A stretch of 64,000 nucleotides of DNA from Phycisphaerales bacterium (GTDB lineage Bacteria > Planctomycetota > Phycisphaerae > Sedimentisphaerales > Anaerobacaceae): contig PMZJ01000027.1 of NCBI GenBank assembly GCA_003170415.1, positions 1 through 64,000 on the forward strand, given 5' to 3'. Below are positions 35,693-44,335 of the stretch, piece by piece. The translations under genes were made by a program, and so were the position numbers. The notes beneath the pieces are model-generated. The model saw only the letters and a list, made by a program, of their open reading frames with translations, searched no databases and was not told the DNA's origin. Position 1 is the stretch's first letter. Every line of letters begins with the position of its first letter.

Positions 35693-36112
35693 ATGTTTGG
35701 AGAAATGACAAAAAGAGTTGGCAGGTATCTTGGTTTGGCTATGCCCAGGGTGCTCGCGGTAATCATTTGTTGTTTCATAGCGCTTGTGCAGTTGACCCCA
35801 CGTAATACGTTACGGGCCTGGGTTGGTCCGTGTACGACAGGTGGTGCTTGCGGCGGATGGGATAGTCACCCGGGAGATTGCGCAATGCGAGTACCCTATT
35901 GCGGAGGTATGTGTGGTTCTTCCTGCCCTCCTGGCGGGGGCGACCAGTTTTGCGTCGGAATAAGCGGGGATTGTACGTATGATGGGATGGTAACATGCAG
36001 CGCATCTAAAACATACAAATGTTTTTGTGGGGCATACGAGCCGCCTCATTGTGTTTGTGACGAATTTGGCTCAAGCGGCGCCTGTTTGCGCCAAGCGTGC
36101 CACAATGACTAA
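35693..36112 (+). CDS. Cysteine-rich exported protein
   Basis: 139 residues. Leader with a hydrophobic core (RVLAVIICCFIALVQLTP, about 20-37); after it, about 95 residues with 15 cysteines and much Gly, in patterns such as CGGMCGSSCPPGG and CFCGAYEPPHCVCDE. Dense cysteines imply disulphides or metal binding outside the cytoplasm. GGAGG precedes the ATG at 35693. It lies 29 bp after the 78-residue-repeat TPR gene, so the two are probably co-transcribed. I recognise no family; a secreted structural or metal-binding protein is possible. Confidence 0.75.
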   Translation: MFGEMTKRVGRYLGLAMPRVLAVIICCFIALVQLTPRNTLRAWVGPCTTGGACGGWDSHPGDCAMRVPYCGGMCGSSCPPGGGDQFCVGISGDCTYDGMVTCSASKTYKCFCGAYEPPHCVCDEFGSSGACLRQACHND

Positions 36113-36201
36113 AAATTTAAAACAAAAGGTGCATTAATTTAGGCCGTCATATTTTTGATGTTGCGGTAGAATCAATCAAACTGTTTTGGGAGAATTGGAA
36201 A

Positions 36202-37209
36202 ATGACAAACAAAAACATATCCCACTTAATTGGAACGCTTATCATCCTTTGGGTTATGCAAACAAGCGTATGCTTGTCAATTACTATTGATGAGCTTGTT
36301 GGCAAATGCCAATCAGCCGAATTGGCAATTCAAGATGTTTCTCTTGAATATGAATATTATGCTATACCTCCGTCAACGCTGGAAGAAGCACAAAAAGAAT
36401 TGGGCGCTGAACTGGTTGGAGTATATAAGGACGGCATTGTAAGGCACAAATTGTCTTCTGCCCGGTTTTTCGAGCCAAATGACGAAGATTCCTTTCATTC
36501 GCCGTACCGGTGGAGAATCCTGTCGGAACGTTCCGGCACCATAATCGCTGAAAAAGGAGCGTCCTGGGATGACTTTACTAAGGAATCCTATGACGGACAA
36601 ATTTATAAAAAATCAACCGCAGGCGGATGGCAAACTTCCACAAAGAGCGGGCTTATTTCTGAAAGGTCCTGGGAAGATTTGCGGGGAAATGTTTTGCTCA
36701 GCCCCATTGGTTTTTCGATATTACGGTTTGAAGTTGAGGGGGATAGGGTTCTGCTATCAACGCTTCTGCGCCAAAAGGCGTCCAAGAATCTGGTCAGAAT
36801 AAACGATTCAACAGAAAAAGTCGGCGATTTCAATACAATCTGCGCCGAAGTGCTTCTGCAATTGGATACGAGACAGGTGCCGGTCAGACGACTATACTTT
36901 TCAATACAGCACAATTATACCCCGGTAAAATACGAATATTTAAACCCCACGAAGGAAGGATTTCAGCTTTCATACACGGTTGAAGTTCAATCTTTACAAT
37001 CTGTCGGGGATGGACTGTGGTTTCCGAGCAGCGGGATTATTCAAGATGGGGAAAGCCCAAAGGCCTATGGATTTCGGGCGACCAGCAAAATTGTTATCAA
37101 CAAAGGATTAAAGAAAGAGGATTTTAATATCGAATTCCAACCCGGAACAAAAGTACATGACCTGGTAGCTGGCCGTGAATATACAGTCAAAGAAGAAGCG
37201 ACTGATTAA
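36202..37209 (+). CDS. Exported protein of unknown function
   Basis: 335 residues with a signal peptide (HLIGTLIILWVMQTSVCLS). The rest is beta-rich, with segments like FSIQHNYTPVKYEYLNPT and a terminal NIEFQPGTKVHDLVAGREYTV in parts. The pattern recalls planctomycete exported proteins with a LolA/LppX-like half-barrel, but I cannot confirm this. GGGAGAA precedes the ATG. It is the third gene of the exported cluster and ends 3 bp from convergent cstA. Confidence 0.7.
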   Translation: MTNKNISHLIGTLIILWVMQTSVCLSITIDELVGKCQSAELAIQDVSLEYEYYAIPPSTLEEAQKELGAELVGVYKDGIVRHKLSSARFFEPNDEDSFHSPYRWRILSERSGTIIAEKGASWDDFTKESYDGQIYKKSTAGGWQTSTKSGLISERSWEDLRGNVLLSPIGFSILRFEVEGDRVLLSTLLRQKASKNLVRINDSTEKVGDFNTICAEVLLQLDTRQVPVRRLYFSIQHNYTPVKYEYLNPTKEGFQLSYTVEVQSLQSVGDGLWFPSSGIIQDGESPKAYGFRATSKIVINKGLKKEDFNIEFQPGTKVHDLVAGREYTVKEEATD

Positions 37210-37212
37210 GGG

Positions 37213-39045
37213 TTAATCGGGGACATCCACGGGAAGCGGGGCCGGGGTTTCGGTCGGCGAGGACTCTATCGCGTTTTGCAGGCCGGTCTTCCAGAATCCC
37301 CAGATTTTCCTCATCGCCTCGAAGAAAATAATTACCACCAGCACAAGCATCACAATCGACAGCACAGCTTTGAGATTTCCCTGGAAGTCATGCTTGGGCA
37401 GATAGTTGTTGAGGATGTTATCGACGTCGGCGACAAAGGTGGTTACCGCCATAAACACCGCCGGGATAAAAGTGATGAGGCCGTAAGCCCACTTGTGGGA
37501 ATGCCTGAGAATGAAAACCGTGCCTATGCACAGCGCCAGCGTCGCCAGAAGCTGGTTTGCGACGCCGAACAGGGGCCAGATGGTGGAGATATCGCCGTGA
37601 TAAACGAGGTATCCCCAGAGAAAACTGATAACGCCTCCGCTGAACAGAACCGCCGGCATCCAGGAGCTGCCTAATTTGGGATGAACGACCTTGAGCATTT
37701 CCTGAAGGATATATCTTGCCACTCGCGTGCCCGCGTCAACGGTCGTCAGGATAAACAGCGCCTCGAACATAATGGCGAAATGATACCAGTAGCCAATCAG
37801 GTGCTTCATCCCCGGTATCGCAGAAAGAATCAGTGACATACCCGCCGCCAGGGATACCGCCCCGCCGGACCTGCCGGTGAGGGTTTCGCCGGTCATTCTC
37901 TCGATATCAGCGAGTTTCTCGGTAGCCAGCCCCATTTTGGCAAAGACCTCCGGCGATACGTTAATCGCGAAATAATCGCCCGGAATCATCACCGTCGCCG
38001 CAATCAAGGCCATCATGGATACCACTGCCTCAGCCAGCATCGCCCCATAGCTGATAAAGCAGATGTCGGCTTCGCTATTTATCATTTTGGGCGTCGTGCC
38101 CGAGCTGATTAAACTGTGAAAACCGCTGATTGCCCCGCAGGCGATTGTAATACAGACGAAGGGCCAGACCTTGCCGGGGATGATTGGCCCGCCGCCGTGG
38201 ATATATGCGGTTACCGCGGGCATTTTTATAACCGGATTAACAACGAATATGCTGACGATAAGAAGTGCGATTGTGCCGATTTTCATATATGAGCTGAGAT
38301 AATCGCGGGGACAAAGCAGCAGCCACACGGGAAGCACGGAGGCGATGAAGCCATACACCGGCAGGATTATCGACAGGGACGGCTTGGAAAAAAGAAACAG
38401 TGAGCCGAAGCTTGTGTGAGATAACGGCTCGCCGAATACAACTCCCAAAACAACGATTACAACGCCAACCAGGGAGGCCTCGACGATTTTGCCGGGGCGA
38501 ATTTTATACATATACAGGCCTACAAGAAGCGCAGCAGGCAGGGTTATAAATATAGTAAAGGTCGCCCAACTGCTTTCGGCCAGCGCGTTAACCACTACAA
38601 GGGCGAGGCCGGCAAGGGCGGTAACCAAGATAAACAGTATCGCGAATGCCGTGGCGATGCCGGCGGGCCTGCTGATATGCTCTTTGGCCAATTGCGTCAG
38701 CGATAATCCGTTCATTCGGACGGAGGCGAAAAGAATAACCATATCGTGGACCGCCCCGCCGAGGACTGCGCCGATGAGTATCCACAAAGCTCCCGGCAGG
38801 TATCCAAACTGAGCGGCAAGAACCGGACCGACGAGGGGACCCGCGCCGGCTATGGCCGCGAAGTGGTGCCCGAACAAAACATACCGGTTTGTGGGGTCAT
38901 AATCCTTCCCGTCTCGAAGCGTATAAGCGGGCGTGGGACGATTAGCGTCGAATACGAGGACTTTAGTGATGATGAACTTAGCGTAAAACCTGTACGCTAT
39001 GGCGAACAGAAGTAAAGTTACAATTATCAGGGTTAAAGCATGCAT
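37213..39045 (-). CDS. cstA: Carbon starvation protein CstA (peptide/pyruvate transporter)
   Basis: 610 residues with about sixteen membrane segments. Family marks: YRFYAKFI near the N terminus, DGKDYDPTNRYVLFGHHFAAIAGAGP in parts (DPTNR, GHHFAAIAGAGP), and FHSLISSGTTPKMI. CstA-family proteins import peptides or pyruvate and are induced on carbon shortage. It is followed upstream by an MFS gene in the same direction, suggesting nutrient uptake. Confidence 0.94.
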   Translation of the reverse strand: MHALTLIIVTLLLFAIAYRFYAKFIITKVLVFDANRPTPAYTLRDGKDYDPTNRYVLFGHHFAAIAGAGPLVGPVLAAQFGYLPGALWILIGAVLGGAVHDMVILFASVRMNGLSLTQLAKEHISRPAGIATAFAILFILVTALAGLALVVVNALAESSWATFTIFITLPAALLVGLYMYKIRPGKIVEASLVGVVIVVLGVVFGEPLSHTSFGSLFLFSKPSLSIILPVYGFIASVLPVWLLLCPRDYLSSYMKIGTIALLIVSIFVVNPVIKMPAVTAYIHGGGPIIPGKVWPFVCITIACGAISGFHSLISSGTTPKMINSEADICFISYGAMLAEAVVSMMALIAATVMIPGDYFAINVSPEVFAKMGLATEKLADIERMTGETLTGRSGGAVSLAAGMSLILSAIPGMKHLIGYWYHFAIMFEALFILTTVDAGTRVARYILQEMLKVVHPKLGSSWMPAVLFSGGVISFLWGYLVYHGDISTIWPLFGVANQLLATLALCIGTVFILRHSHKWAYGLITFIPAVFMAVTTFVADVDNILNNYLPKHDFQGNLKAVLSIVMLVLVVIIFFEAMRKIWGFWKTGLQNAIESSPTETPAPLPVDVPD

Positions 39046-39095
39046 AACTTTATCTATGGCTAATTATGCCGCAAAGACACAGAAAAGTCAACTGC

Positions 39096-40376
39096 CTACA
39101 CCGTTATCGAAGGCGTTTCTGTTTTCGGCTCACGTATGAGAGTCCAGAGAAGCACTACGCCTATCAAGTCAAGAAACGCGATTGTAACAAATACCGGGGC
39201 GTAACCGACGTGTGTTACGAGCCAGCCGACCGCGAAGGTAAACAACATTCCCCCCGCAAGCGCTGCGCTGCCCGACAGGCCGTTGGCGGTGCCGACGGTG
39301 CGTTTCGGGAATAAATCCGCGGGCAGCGTCATCAGCGTGGCGGATATACATTGATGACCAAAGGCAGCAACGCAGAACCATAGCAGCGCCCAGCCGACGG
39401 TCGGCGCTTTTATAATAAGAACAGCAAAAGGCATAATAAGGGCTGCCGTGGTCATAGATAACTTGCGGGCGGTCAGGACCTTAAAACCGAGTTTCTGATA
39501 GAACGGCGACAAAACCCCGCCTGCAAAACTGCCGATATCGGCGGCGAGAAACGGCAGCCACCCAAACAGGGCAAATTGTTTGAGATTTACCCCTCGCTGT
39601 GTCACAAAATAGATTGGTATCCAGTAAGAAAAGAATTGCCAGGCCGGTTCGGAAAGAAATCTTGCCAGGGCGATGCCCCAGAAATTACGCTGACCCATAA
39701 TCAGTTTCCAGACATTCTTCTGGGGGCCGGCATTTTTCCCCCCCGCCTGCAGCTCTTTTTGTCCTTCAGTGATATATTGAAGTTCTTCAGGCGTTATAAG
39801 CGAATTTTGTTCGGGTGGTTTATAAAGCAATATCCAGGGCACAATCCAGAAAAAGCCAATGAGGCCGGTAATGACAAACGCCTCCTGCCAGCCCACCTTG
39901 AACACAAGCCATATCATTATCGGCGGCGCAAGAAGCGCTCCCAGCCCCGCGCCCATATTGGCGATACCCGTCGCCATTGTGCGTTCTTTGGCCGGGAACC
40001 ATTCCGATGCCACTTTGGCTATACCCGGAAAATTCGCCGCCTCACCGACTCCCAACAGCACGCGAACAATACTGAACGAAAAAACCCCTCTTGCCAGCGC
40101 GTGAAGCATCTTGGCGATTGACCAGAAAGTTACGGCTATTGAAAATCCGAGTTTTATTCCCACCCAGTCCAGAAATCGCCCGGACAACGGCAGCATTACA
40201 AGATAAGCAAACTGGAAGGATAGTATGATATAAGAATAATACTGTTCGCCTATGTGCAATTGTTCTTTCAGCGTCGGATAAACCACCCCCAAACTCGTGC
40301 GGTCAAAATAGTTGATGGTGGTAACAAACATCAGCATTATTGCTATGTACCATCGCAGACCCCGGATTTTGCGCAT
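39096..40376 (-). CDS. MFS transporter, hexuronate (ACS) type
   Basis: 426 residues with twelve membrane segments. The anion:cation symporter type is shown by TINYFDRTSLGVVYP in helix 1 and ARVLLG-like FSIVRVLLGVGEAANFPG in helix 4, with KERTMATGIANMGAGLG after. Relatives ExuT/GarP take up glucuronate, galacturonate and glucarate. With secreted glycosidases nearby, uptake of a uronic acid is plausible but not shown. Confidence 0.88.
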   Translation of the reverse strand: MRKIRGLRWYIAIMLMFVTTINYFDRTSLGVVYPTLKEQLHIGEQYYSYIILSFQFAYLVMLPLSGRFLDWVGIKLGFSIAVTFWSIAKMLHALARGVFSFSIVRVLLGVGEAANFPGIAKVASEWFPAKERTMATGIANMGAGLGALLAPPIMIWLVFKVGWQEAFVITGLIGFFWIVPWILLYKPPEQNSLITPEELQYITEGQKELQAGGKNAGPQKNVWKLIMGQRNFWGIALARFLSEPAWQFFSYWIPIYFVTQRGVNLKQFALFGWLPFLAADIGSFAGGVLSPFYQKLGFKVLTARKLSMTTAALIMPFAVLIIKAPTVGWALLWFCVAAFGHQCISATLMTLPADLFPKRTVGTANGLSGSAALAGGMLFTFAVGWLVTHVGYAPVFVTIAFLDLIGVVLLWTLIREPKTETPSITV

Positions 40377-40470
40377 CTTTACGGCTCTCCAAAAAACCTG
40401 TTGGGGCTAAATGATAACCGGGTGCGGTCAAATACAGAAGCCATTTTCCTGTTTATCAGGCAGCAGGAGG

Positions 40471-41574
40471 TCAGTTCTGGGCGGGCTGGGTCACCGGTGC
40501 CGGCACGCCGGGGGTTATCCCGGCAGCAATCGGCACAAGGCGAAATCTCGCCTGCACCGGGGACTGGTTGAGAGTGATTTCGTCTTTGCGTAGGAATTCC
40601 GGCGGGAAGTTGTAAACGAGGTCTCTGCGAAGCTCCACTGGCGCTTCGGCGCCGGCGGTCGCGGTCGTGGGTGATTTATCAGGCCGGCTGTCCTTGTCGC
40701 TGTCGTCGATTTCGAGGATGACGTGGTAGCGGACATTTTCATACGCTCGTTTGGCCTCGGGTGTCGCCCTTATGGCAACCGAACCCATAACCGCATCAGG
40801 ATTAACAAGCTCGACTTTGTATTTGCCTTCCAGGTTTACACTGAGCGAAACGCCAAGACGGACGCTGGTAACGAGATATTCCTGGAGCCGGTCCTGTTCC
40901 TTGGACAGGGTAATTTTGACACTTGAGGCGGCCTCCCTGGTTTGGCCTGGCGCAAGCTCGACTATCGGCGTTTTTTCTATCGGAGCCAGACGGGCCTGCT
41001 CAATTTCCCTTCTGCTAAGCGTCACCCTGGCTTCAAGGGCAGCTCCTCCGCGTTCGGCGGGCACGAAGGCCTCGACCTGAGCCGGCTCGATGCTGGCGAC
41101 CTTGAGGGGGTTCTGGCTGTCATCGAAGCAACGGACGACTACCTGTTTTTTTTGTAGTTCAACAATACTAACGGTGAGTAAATTGGGGTCGGCTGAGATG
41201 ACGGTAAGCCCGAGTTGCCGGATGCCGTCTGCGCCCTTGAGGAATTCGGCGACATTGAGCGGGTGGTCGCCCGATGTGGTCACTTTTTCGCGCTCGGGAT
41301 CGAAATAGAACTCCCGGACAAATCGCCCGGCGTTAATACGCTGCCGTGCCTCGGCGACTTTACGTGCGGAGCCCTTGAGAACCACCTTGTCCAGCTGGAC
41401 AGCCGACTGGCCGGAGAATGTGACCCAAAGGGCCGGATTTACGGATTTGGCGACACTGAGCTTGAGATTGGAGATGGTAAGCTCTTCATCGAGCGCCAAG
41501 TCCGCGAAGACCCATATCAGCGTGGTGAAAATCAACGTAGCTGCTATTTTTCTCAACCTTCGCCGTTTCATCAT
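40471..41574 (-). CDS. YbbR-domain protein (CdaR-like)
   Basis: About 367 residues: one N-terminal membrane helix (KIAATLIFTTLIWVFADLAL), then extracytoplasmic YbbR repeats of about 80-100 residues (VTFSGQSAVQLDKVVLKGSA; VVRCFDDSQNPLKVASIEPA). It lies directly downstream of cdaA, the usual partner order; in Firmicutes CdaR adjusts CdaA activity. The start is uncertain: ATG at 41574 or 41571, or a TTG at 41589. Confidence 0.82.
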   Translation of the reverse strand: MMKRRRLRKIAATLIFTTLIWVFADLALDEELTISNLKLSVAKSVNPALWVTFSGQSAVQLDKVVLKGSARKVAEARQRINAGRFVREFYFDPEREKVTTSGDHPLNVAEFLKGADGIRQLGLTVISADPNLLTVSIVELQKKQVVVRCFDDSQNPLKVASIEPAQVEAFVPAERGGAALEARVTLSRREIEQARLAPIEKTPIVELAPGQTREAASSVKITLSKEQDRLQEYLVTSVRLGVSLSVNLEGKYKVELVNPDAVMGSVAIRATPEAKRAYENVRYHVILEIDDSDKDSRPDKSPTTATAGAEAPVELRRDLVYNFPPEFLRKDEITLNQSPVQARFRLVPIAAGITPGVPAPVTQPAQN

Positions 41575-41607
41575 TGTTTTGTCAGACAAACCTCATCTGT
41601 TCAGGAT

Positions 41608-42420
41608 TTACTTTTTGTCGCCTGTGAGGCGAATCGCCCCGGTCAGCGCGTCGCGAAGCTCGTCGGCGGTGAGTTTGCGGATGAGCTTGCCGTCGCTGGC
41701 CAAAGAGACAATTCCCGTTTCTTCGCTTACAACTATGCACAGGGCATCGGAGCCGGCGGTTATGCCTATCGCGGCCCGATGTCTCGACCCTAACTCGAAA
41801 CCATCGACCGTGCCGGGCTCAGCTAAAGGCAATTGCACGCCCGCGGCAATAGCCATATCGCCTCGTATGACGACGGCCATATCGTGCAGGATTGTGCCGG
41901 GATAGAAAATAGTTTTGAGCAGCTCGGCGGTGACATTGGCGTCGAGGCGGACGCCCGTTTCGATAAACTCACCCAGCGCGACGCGTCTTTCGATAACGAT
42001 GATTGCGCCCGTTTTTGATGCGGCCAACTCGGTAACGGCGCTGACAATTTCCTCGACCGTTCGAATGACCTGGCGCGAGGAGCCAATGAGGAACCCGCCG
42101 TCCGCGGATTGCCCCAGACGCATCAGGGCGCGTCGCAGCTCAGGTTGAAACGCGGCGACCGCAATAACGAGAACGGCGATAAGAAAGCCCTTATAGAGAT
42201 ACTCGAGCCGTTCGAAATGGTATCGTTCGGAAATAAGATTGAGGATGAGGACGCCCGCGATGAGAACATATATAACGCCGCGGAAAAGTCGCTCGCCGCG
42301 TGTGCCTTCGAGAAAATCTACCGCCCAGTAAACAACAATCCCAATGAGAAACAACTCAATGCTGACGACCCACCAGTCGTAGTTGGCGACTCGCCGGAAG
42401 TAATCGATGAGGGTCTGCAT
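41608..42420 (-). CDS. cdaA: Diadenylate cyclase CdaA
   Basis: Makes c-di-AMP from two ATP. Three membrane helices (about 18-36, 45-62, 70-88) are followed by the DAC domain. The RHR motif is intact as LGSRHRAAIG-type (ELGSRHRAAIG), and SEETGIVSLA follows. The DGA motif reads ILHDMAVVI, with methionine for the usual glycine. The ATG at 42420 has AGGGAG 11 nt upstream; a GTG at 42450 is the alternative. Paired with the ybbR gene. Probably active, but the DGA change needs a test. Confidence 0.88.
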   Translation of the reverse strand: MQTLIDYFRRVANYDWWVVSIELFLIGIVVYWAVDFLEGTRGERLFRGVIYVLIAGVLILNLISERYHFERLEYLYKGFLIAVLVIAVAAFQPELRRALMRLGQSADGGFLIGSSRQVIRTVEEIVSAVTELAASKTGAIIVIERRVALGEFIETGVRLDANVTAELLKTIFYPGTILHDMAVVIRGDMAIAAGVQLPLAEPGTVDGFELGSRHRAAIGITAGSDALCIVVSEETGIVSLASDGKLIRKLTADELRDALTGAIRLTGDKK

Positions 42421-42446
42421 CCTTGTCAGAACTCCCTGTAAAATAT

Positions 42447-42468
42447 ACACAGGTCCAAGTACCTGTGT
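42447..42468 (-). promoter_or_regulatory. Perfect inverted repeat upstream of cdaA
   Basis: ACACAGGT (42447-42454), CCAAGT, ACCTGTGT (42461-42468): two 8-bp perfect arms in the 60-bp gap between the lipoprotein and cdaA. It could be an operator or an attenuating hairpin. No T-run follows on the minus strand, so it is not a simple terminator. Confidence 0.5.
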
Positions 42469-42480
42469 TGTTGCCCTTGT

Positions 42481-42705
42481 TTAGGGTAAATGCTTGTCCG
42501 TAAGTTTGCTGGGCTGGTCCAGGTCAAGAGTTCGGTCAATATCGGCCATCATCTCCTGCTGATTAATACGAAGCATCCGGGCGTGGTCTCTGTTTACCTC
42601 AGCAGGGGTCTCTCCCGGCTGATTGAAAAAGCCGCAGCCCGTCGATAACACCACCAGCGACAGCAGCAAAACAACAAGCAGTATCACAGCAACTTTATCT
42701 CTCAT
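42481..42705 (-). CDS. Small lipoprotein
   Basis: 74 residues: charged start, hydrophobic core and lipobox LSTGC near residue 24, followed by a mostly polar tail with DHARMLRINQQEMMADIDRT. GGAG lies 8 nt before the ATG at 42705. It heads the cdaA-ybbR run. Family unknown; outer- or inner-membrane anchoring cannot be decided (the residue after Cys is Gly). Confidence 0.75.
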   Translation of the reverse strand: MRDKVAVILLVVLLLSLVVLSTGCGFFNQPGETPAEVNRDHARMLRINQQEMMADIDRTLDLDQPSKLTDKHLP

Positions 42706-42868
42706 TATATATTCTCCGTAGCTACCCCGCAAGCCCGACGCACAGTCACGAACAATCGGGACTCGTTACTGAACAGTTCTCATTATACCACTCGACAGGC
42801 ACTCCTGTCAATGGCAAAATGGGTAAGATGCGCCCCCTTATACCGCCCTGTATATTATTTGTTGGCCC

Positions 42869-42898
42869 TTGACGATTATGGGACCAAAGCGGTATATT
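42869..42898 (+). promoter_or_regulatory. Promoter of the WYL regulator gene
   Basis: TTGACG (42869-42874), 18 bp, TATATT (42893-42898), 54 bp before the start at 42953. Confidence 0.6.
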
Positions 42899-42952
42899 GC
42901 TGTTAAGCGCTCGAGTGGTTGGTACCGAAAATCGAGACGTGAGGGACGGGTT

Positions 42953-43957
42953 ATGAAATCCAGCAGGGTTAGCAGGGTTGTGCAACTTTTGACCACTTTG
43001 TCGAAGACCGGCGGCACGAAGGGTTATACCGCCGGCGAGTTGTCGCGGATGTTCGGCGTAAGCAGGCGCACCTTGTTCCGCGACCTCAGGGAAATCCAGG
43101 ATATTGGTATCCAGCCGTTATTCTCGTCTTCTCGTCGCGGCTACGCGCTGCCCCCTGAACAGTTCCTGCCCCCTATAAATCTTAACCTGCAGGAGGCGCT
43201 TGGATTGCTTTTGCTGGTCCACAAGATGCGAAGCCGGATTCAGATGCCGTACAAACATTCGGCACTGCTGGCGGCGATGAAAATCGAAAGATGCCTGCCG
43301 CCCAAGGTGAGGCGTTATTGCGAAAGCGCTCTTGCTCGAATCTCCGCCAAGGCCGGCGCACAGGCACCCTCGCCGACAACGCCGGGTTTAGACAATATAT
43401 TCGCCCTGTTGCAATCAGCCGCCGCGCAGCGAAGAAAGGTATGTATCGACTATGATTCCCTGTTTGACGGCAAAGCGATACAATGCGAGTTGTCCCCATA
43501 TCATTTACTCTATAATCAGCGGGCCTGGTACGTCGTGGGCCTGTCATCGGTTCATAAGGCCGTGCGCACGTTCAAGCTTAACCGGATTCGTAACGCTGAA
43601 ATGTCAGACAAACCGTTTAGTAATGATGGTTCGCCGGAGTTTGACCTCGCCGAATATATCGGCTGCGCCTGGTCGATGATACCCGAAGGTAAGATGTATC
43701 ACGTCCGCCTGCGATTTGCGCCTAAAGTTGCCAACAATGTCGCCGAAGTGCGGTGGCATAATACTCAAAAGGTCGCCCGCAACCCGGATGGCTCAGTGAC
43801 CGTAGATTTCCGCGTTGACGGACTTGGCGAGATAACCTGGTGGATACTCGGCTATGGCGACCAGGTTGAGGTGTTAGCGCCAGCGGAACTGCGCAAAACA
43901 ATAGCCGGTATTGCACGCAAAATGGTTGAGATTAGCAACACAGACCCAAGGCAATAA
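42953..43957 (+). CDS. WYL-domain transcriptional regulator
   Basis: 334 residues. The N-terminal winged HTH (YTAGELSRMFGVSRRTLFRD) resembles DeoR/YafY-type regulators. The middle WYL domain (about 165-250, YNQRAWYVVGLSSVHKAVRT with the LYNQRAWYV core) may bind nucleic acid or nucleotide ligands, and a WCX-like C-terminal part ends with ITWWILGYGDQVEV. The ATG at 42953 is preceded by GAGGGACGG. It is upstream of dnaN, but a 378-bp gap suggests separate control. Many WYL proteins act in DNA-damage or defence responses; target unknown. Confidence 0.9.
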   Translation: MKSSRVSRVVQLLTTLSKTGGTKGYTAGELSRMFGVSRRTLFRDLREIQDIGIQPLFSSSRRGYALPPEQFLPPINLNLQEALGLLLLVHKMRSRIQMPYKHSALLAAMKIERCLPPKVRRYCESALARISAKAGAQAPSPTTPGLDNIFALLQSAAAQRRKVCIDYDSLFDGKAIQCELSPYHLLYNQRAWYVVGLSSVHKAVRTFKLNRIRNAEMSDKPFSNDGSPEFDLAEYIGCAWSMIPEGKMYHVRLRFAPKVANNVAEVRWHNTQKVARNPDGSVTVDFRVDGLGEITWWILGYGDQVEVLAPAELRKTIAGIARKMVEISNTDPRQ

Positions 43958-44335
43958 ATTCCTGCACGCCGGGATTTGTGAAATTCGAGGCAATGGCATG
44001 GCACAAAGTAACAACTTATCCACCGTCGCCTTTTGTGCCCCATCAGCGCGTATCTATCGGGCCGATAATGGGTAACAACTCTCAGGCATAACAAAGCTAA
44101 CAACTTCACCGGCCCTATGAATTCTAATACTAAAAGATCTTTCCTATTATAATTAAAATAGCAACTCTGTATCTCCACACAGATACCACCCAAAGCCCAA
44201 AAATAGGCAAAATAAAACTCGAAACTTATTGAGAAGTGAACGGTTTTTTTGTATCCTGTTCTGACTCAAGACGAACGCCTGATGAAAAACAACCATAAAG
44301 GAACGATGGATAATTAATAAAAGAGGGCCACGCAA
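43958..44335 (+). other. dnaN upstream region with repeats and a DnaA-box-like site
   Basis: 378 bp without a gene. It contains GGCACAAA (44000-44007)/TTTGTGCC (44032-44039) around TTATCCACC (44016-44024, one mismatch from the DnaA box TTATCCACA), and TAACAACT three times (44009-44016, 44073-44080, 44098-44105), the first overlapping the box. This may be regulatory or part of a replication origin. No dnaA gene lies in the window. Confidence 0.45.
44229..44257 (+). promoter_or_regulatory. dnaN promoter
   Basis: TTGAGA (44229-44234), 17 bp, TATCCT (44252-44257), 78 bp before the dnaN ATG. Confidence 0.55.

Noticed and set aside
43958-44335. Confirmed chromosome origin
   Set aside because: Only one near-match DnaA box and no dnaA, rnpA/rpmH or A/T-rich unwinding cluster; kept only as a possible regulatory region.
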